Of a DNA stretch of 30,646 bases, positions 30,304 through 30,646 are shown piece after piece. Each line of letters starts with the position of its first letter. Position 1 is the first letter of the stretch. Source of the stretch: a virus; the IMG/VR virus record IMGVR_UViG_3300005265_000747, positions 1 to 30,646 of that record. One strand, 5' to 3'. The translations under genes and the position numbers were made by a program. A model generated the notes under the pieces. The model was not told the origin of the DNA and did no database searches. It saw nothing but the letters and a program-made list of their open reading frames with translations.

Positions 30304-30646
30304 TTTCTTCACCTGTATCTTCATCTATTTCTTTTACCTTTAACTCTTTTATATCATAATAATAAGGCTTTACAAATCTACATCTATACACATTAGCAAA
30401 ACGACAAACTATTGGGAACTTAAGATATTCTATCTCTATCTTATCAATTTTCTCAGAGAGTTCTTTCTTTTCTTTATCTCTAGGTATGAAGAATCTTGTC
30501 TTGAAAGGACAGATTCTTTCATCATTCCAGAAAGGACAAGGTTCTAATTTGAAGACTAACTTAGAGAGAGTTACTCTTTGTTCTTTGGTTGGTCCAGTTC
30601 CTACAGCTTCTATCTTCTTCACCACATCTAAGGAATCTGGTTCTTT
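30287..30646 (-). CDS. Unknown cysteine-motif protein (runs off the right edge)
   Basis: The open frame continues to the window edge (KEPDSLDVVKKIEAVGTG), so the start lies outside; a GTG at 30625 is unnecessary. It has two similar cysteine pairs: CPFWNDERICPF and CRFANVYRCRF, both of the form C-[PR]-F-x(5,6)-C-[PR]-F, which could bind zinc or an iron-sulfur cluster. The end is acidic. It overlaps the phosphoesterase-like gene by about 17 bases. Function unknown; perhaps related to packaging or to the following DNA-end enzyme. Confidence 0.55.
   Translation of the reverse strand, partial: KEPDSLDVVKKIEAVGTGPTKEQRVTLSKLVFKLEPCPFWNDERICPFKTRFFIPRDKEKKELSEKIDKIEIEYLKFPIVCRFANVYRCRFVKPYYYDIKELKVKEIDEDTGEEIEDNS

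Overview
The window looks like the late (structural) region of a head-tailed, long-tailed virus with AT-rich DNA, probably infecting an archaeon. The host call is an inference. It rests on repeated TTTAAATA boxes 36 to 41 bases before start codons, which fits an archaeal TATA element plus a very short leader. It also rests on frequent AGGTGA and GGAGG ribosome sites, AGA/AGG and ATA codon use, and Lys/Glu-rich proteins. A thermophilic bacterial host cannot be excluded. No terminase, portal, integrase, DNA polymerase, tRNA or rRNA lies in the window; terminase and portal would be expected just beyond the right edge.

Left part (1-5332, plus strand). A tightly overlapping cassette encodes two related methyltransferases (the first only a C-terminal stub at the edge), an ATP-grasp ligase, a DegT/StrS-type aminotransferase and an NAD-dependent sugar epimerase. 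It looks like a nucleotide-sugar or surface-glycan set. A deletion seems to have removed the end of the ATP-grasp gene and the front of the aminotransferase gene. After it comes a stretch with four hairpins that share a CCGAT core, a small ORF with no normal start codon in its extended frame, a PAPS-reductase-like protein and a small membrane protein.

Right part (5369-30646, minus strand, transcribed right to left). The order is: cysteine-motif protein, a three-module LigD-phosphoesterase-like protein, an Ig-like protein, a SPOUT-like RNA methyltransferase, two large fibre-type proteins, further fibre or accessory proteins (one with an exact 14-residue glycine repeat), prohead protease fused to a scaffold with duplicated Tyr/Pro-rich modules, major capsid protein, connector, head closure, neck protein, tail terminator, three tandem tail-tube paralogues (one carrying a C-terminal jelly-roll), tail-assembly chaperone with a canonical -1 slippery site, tape measure (split by a frame change), Dit-like protein, a 1247-residue hub, a glycosyltransferase, two fibre-like proteins and an XhlA-like protein. 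No sheath or contractile-tail gene is seen, so a siphovirus-type particle is most likely.

Taken together, head, neck and tail proteins are made from one operon with internal promoters and hairpins after the two most abundant products (capsid and tube). Glycan-related enzymes sit on both strands around the fibre genes, which suggests glycosylated fibres or modified host surface sugars.
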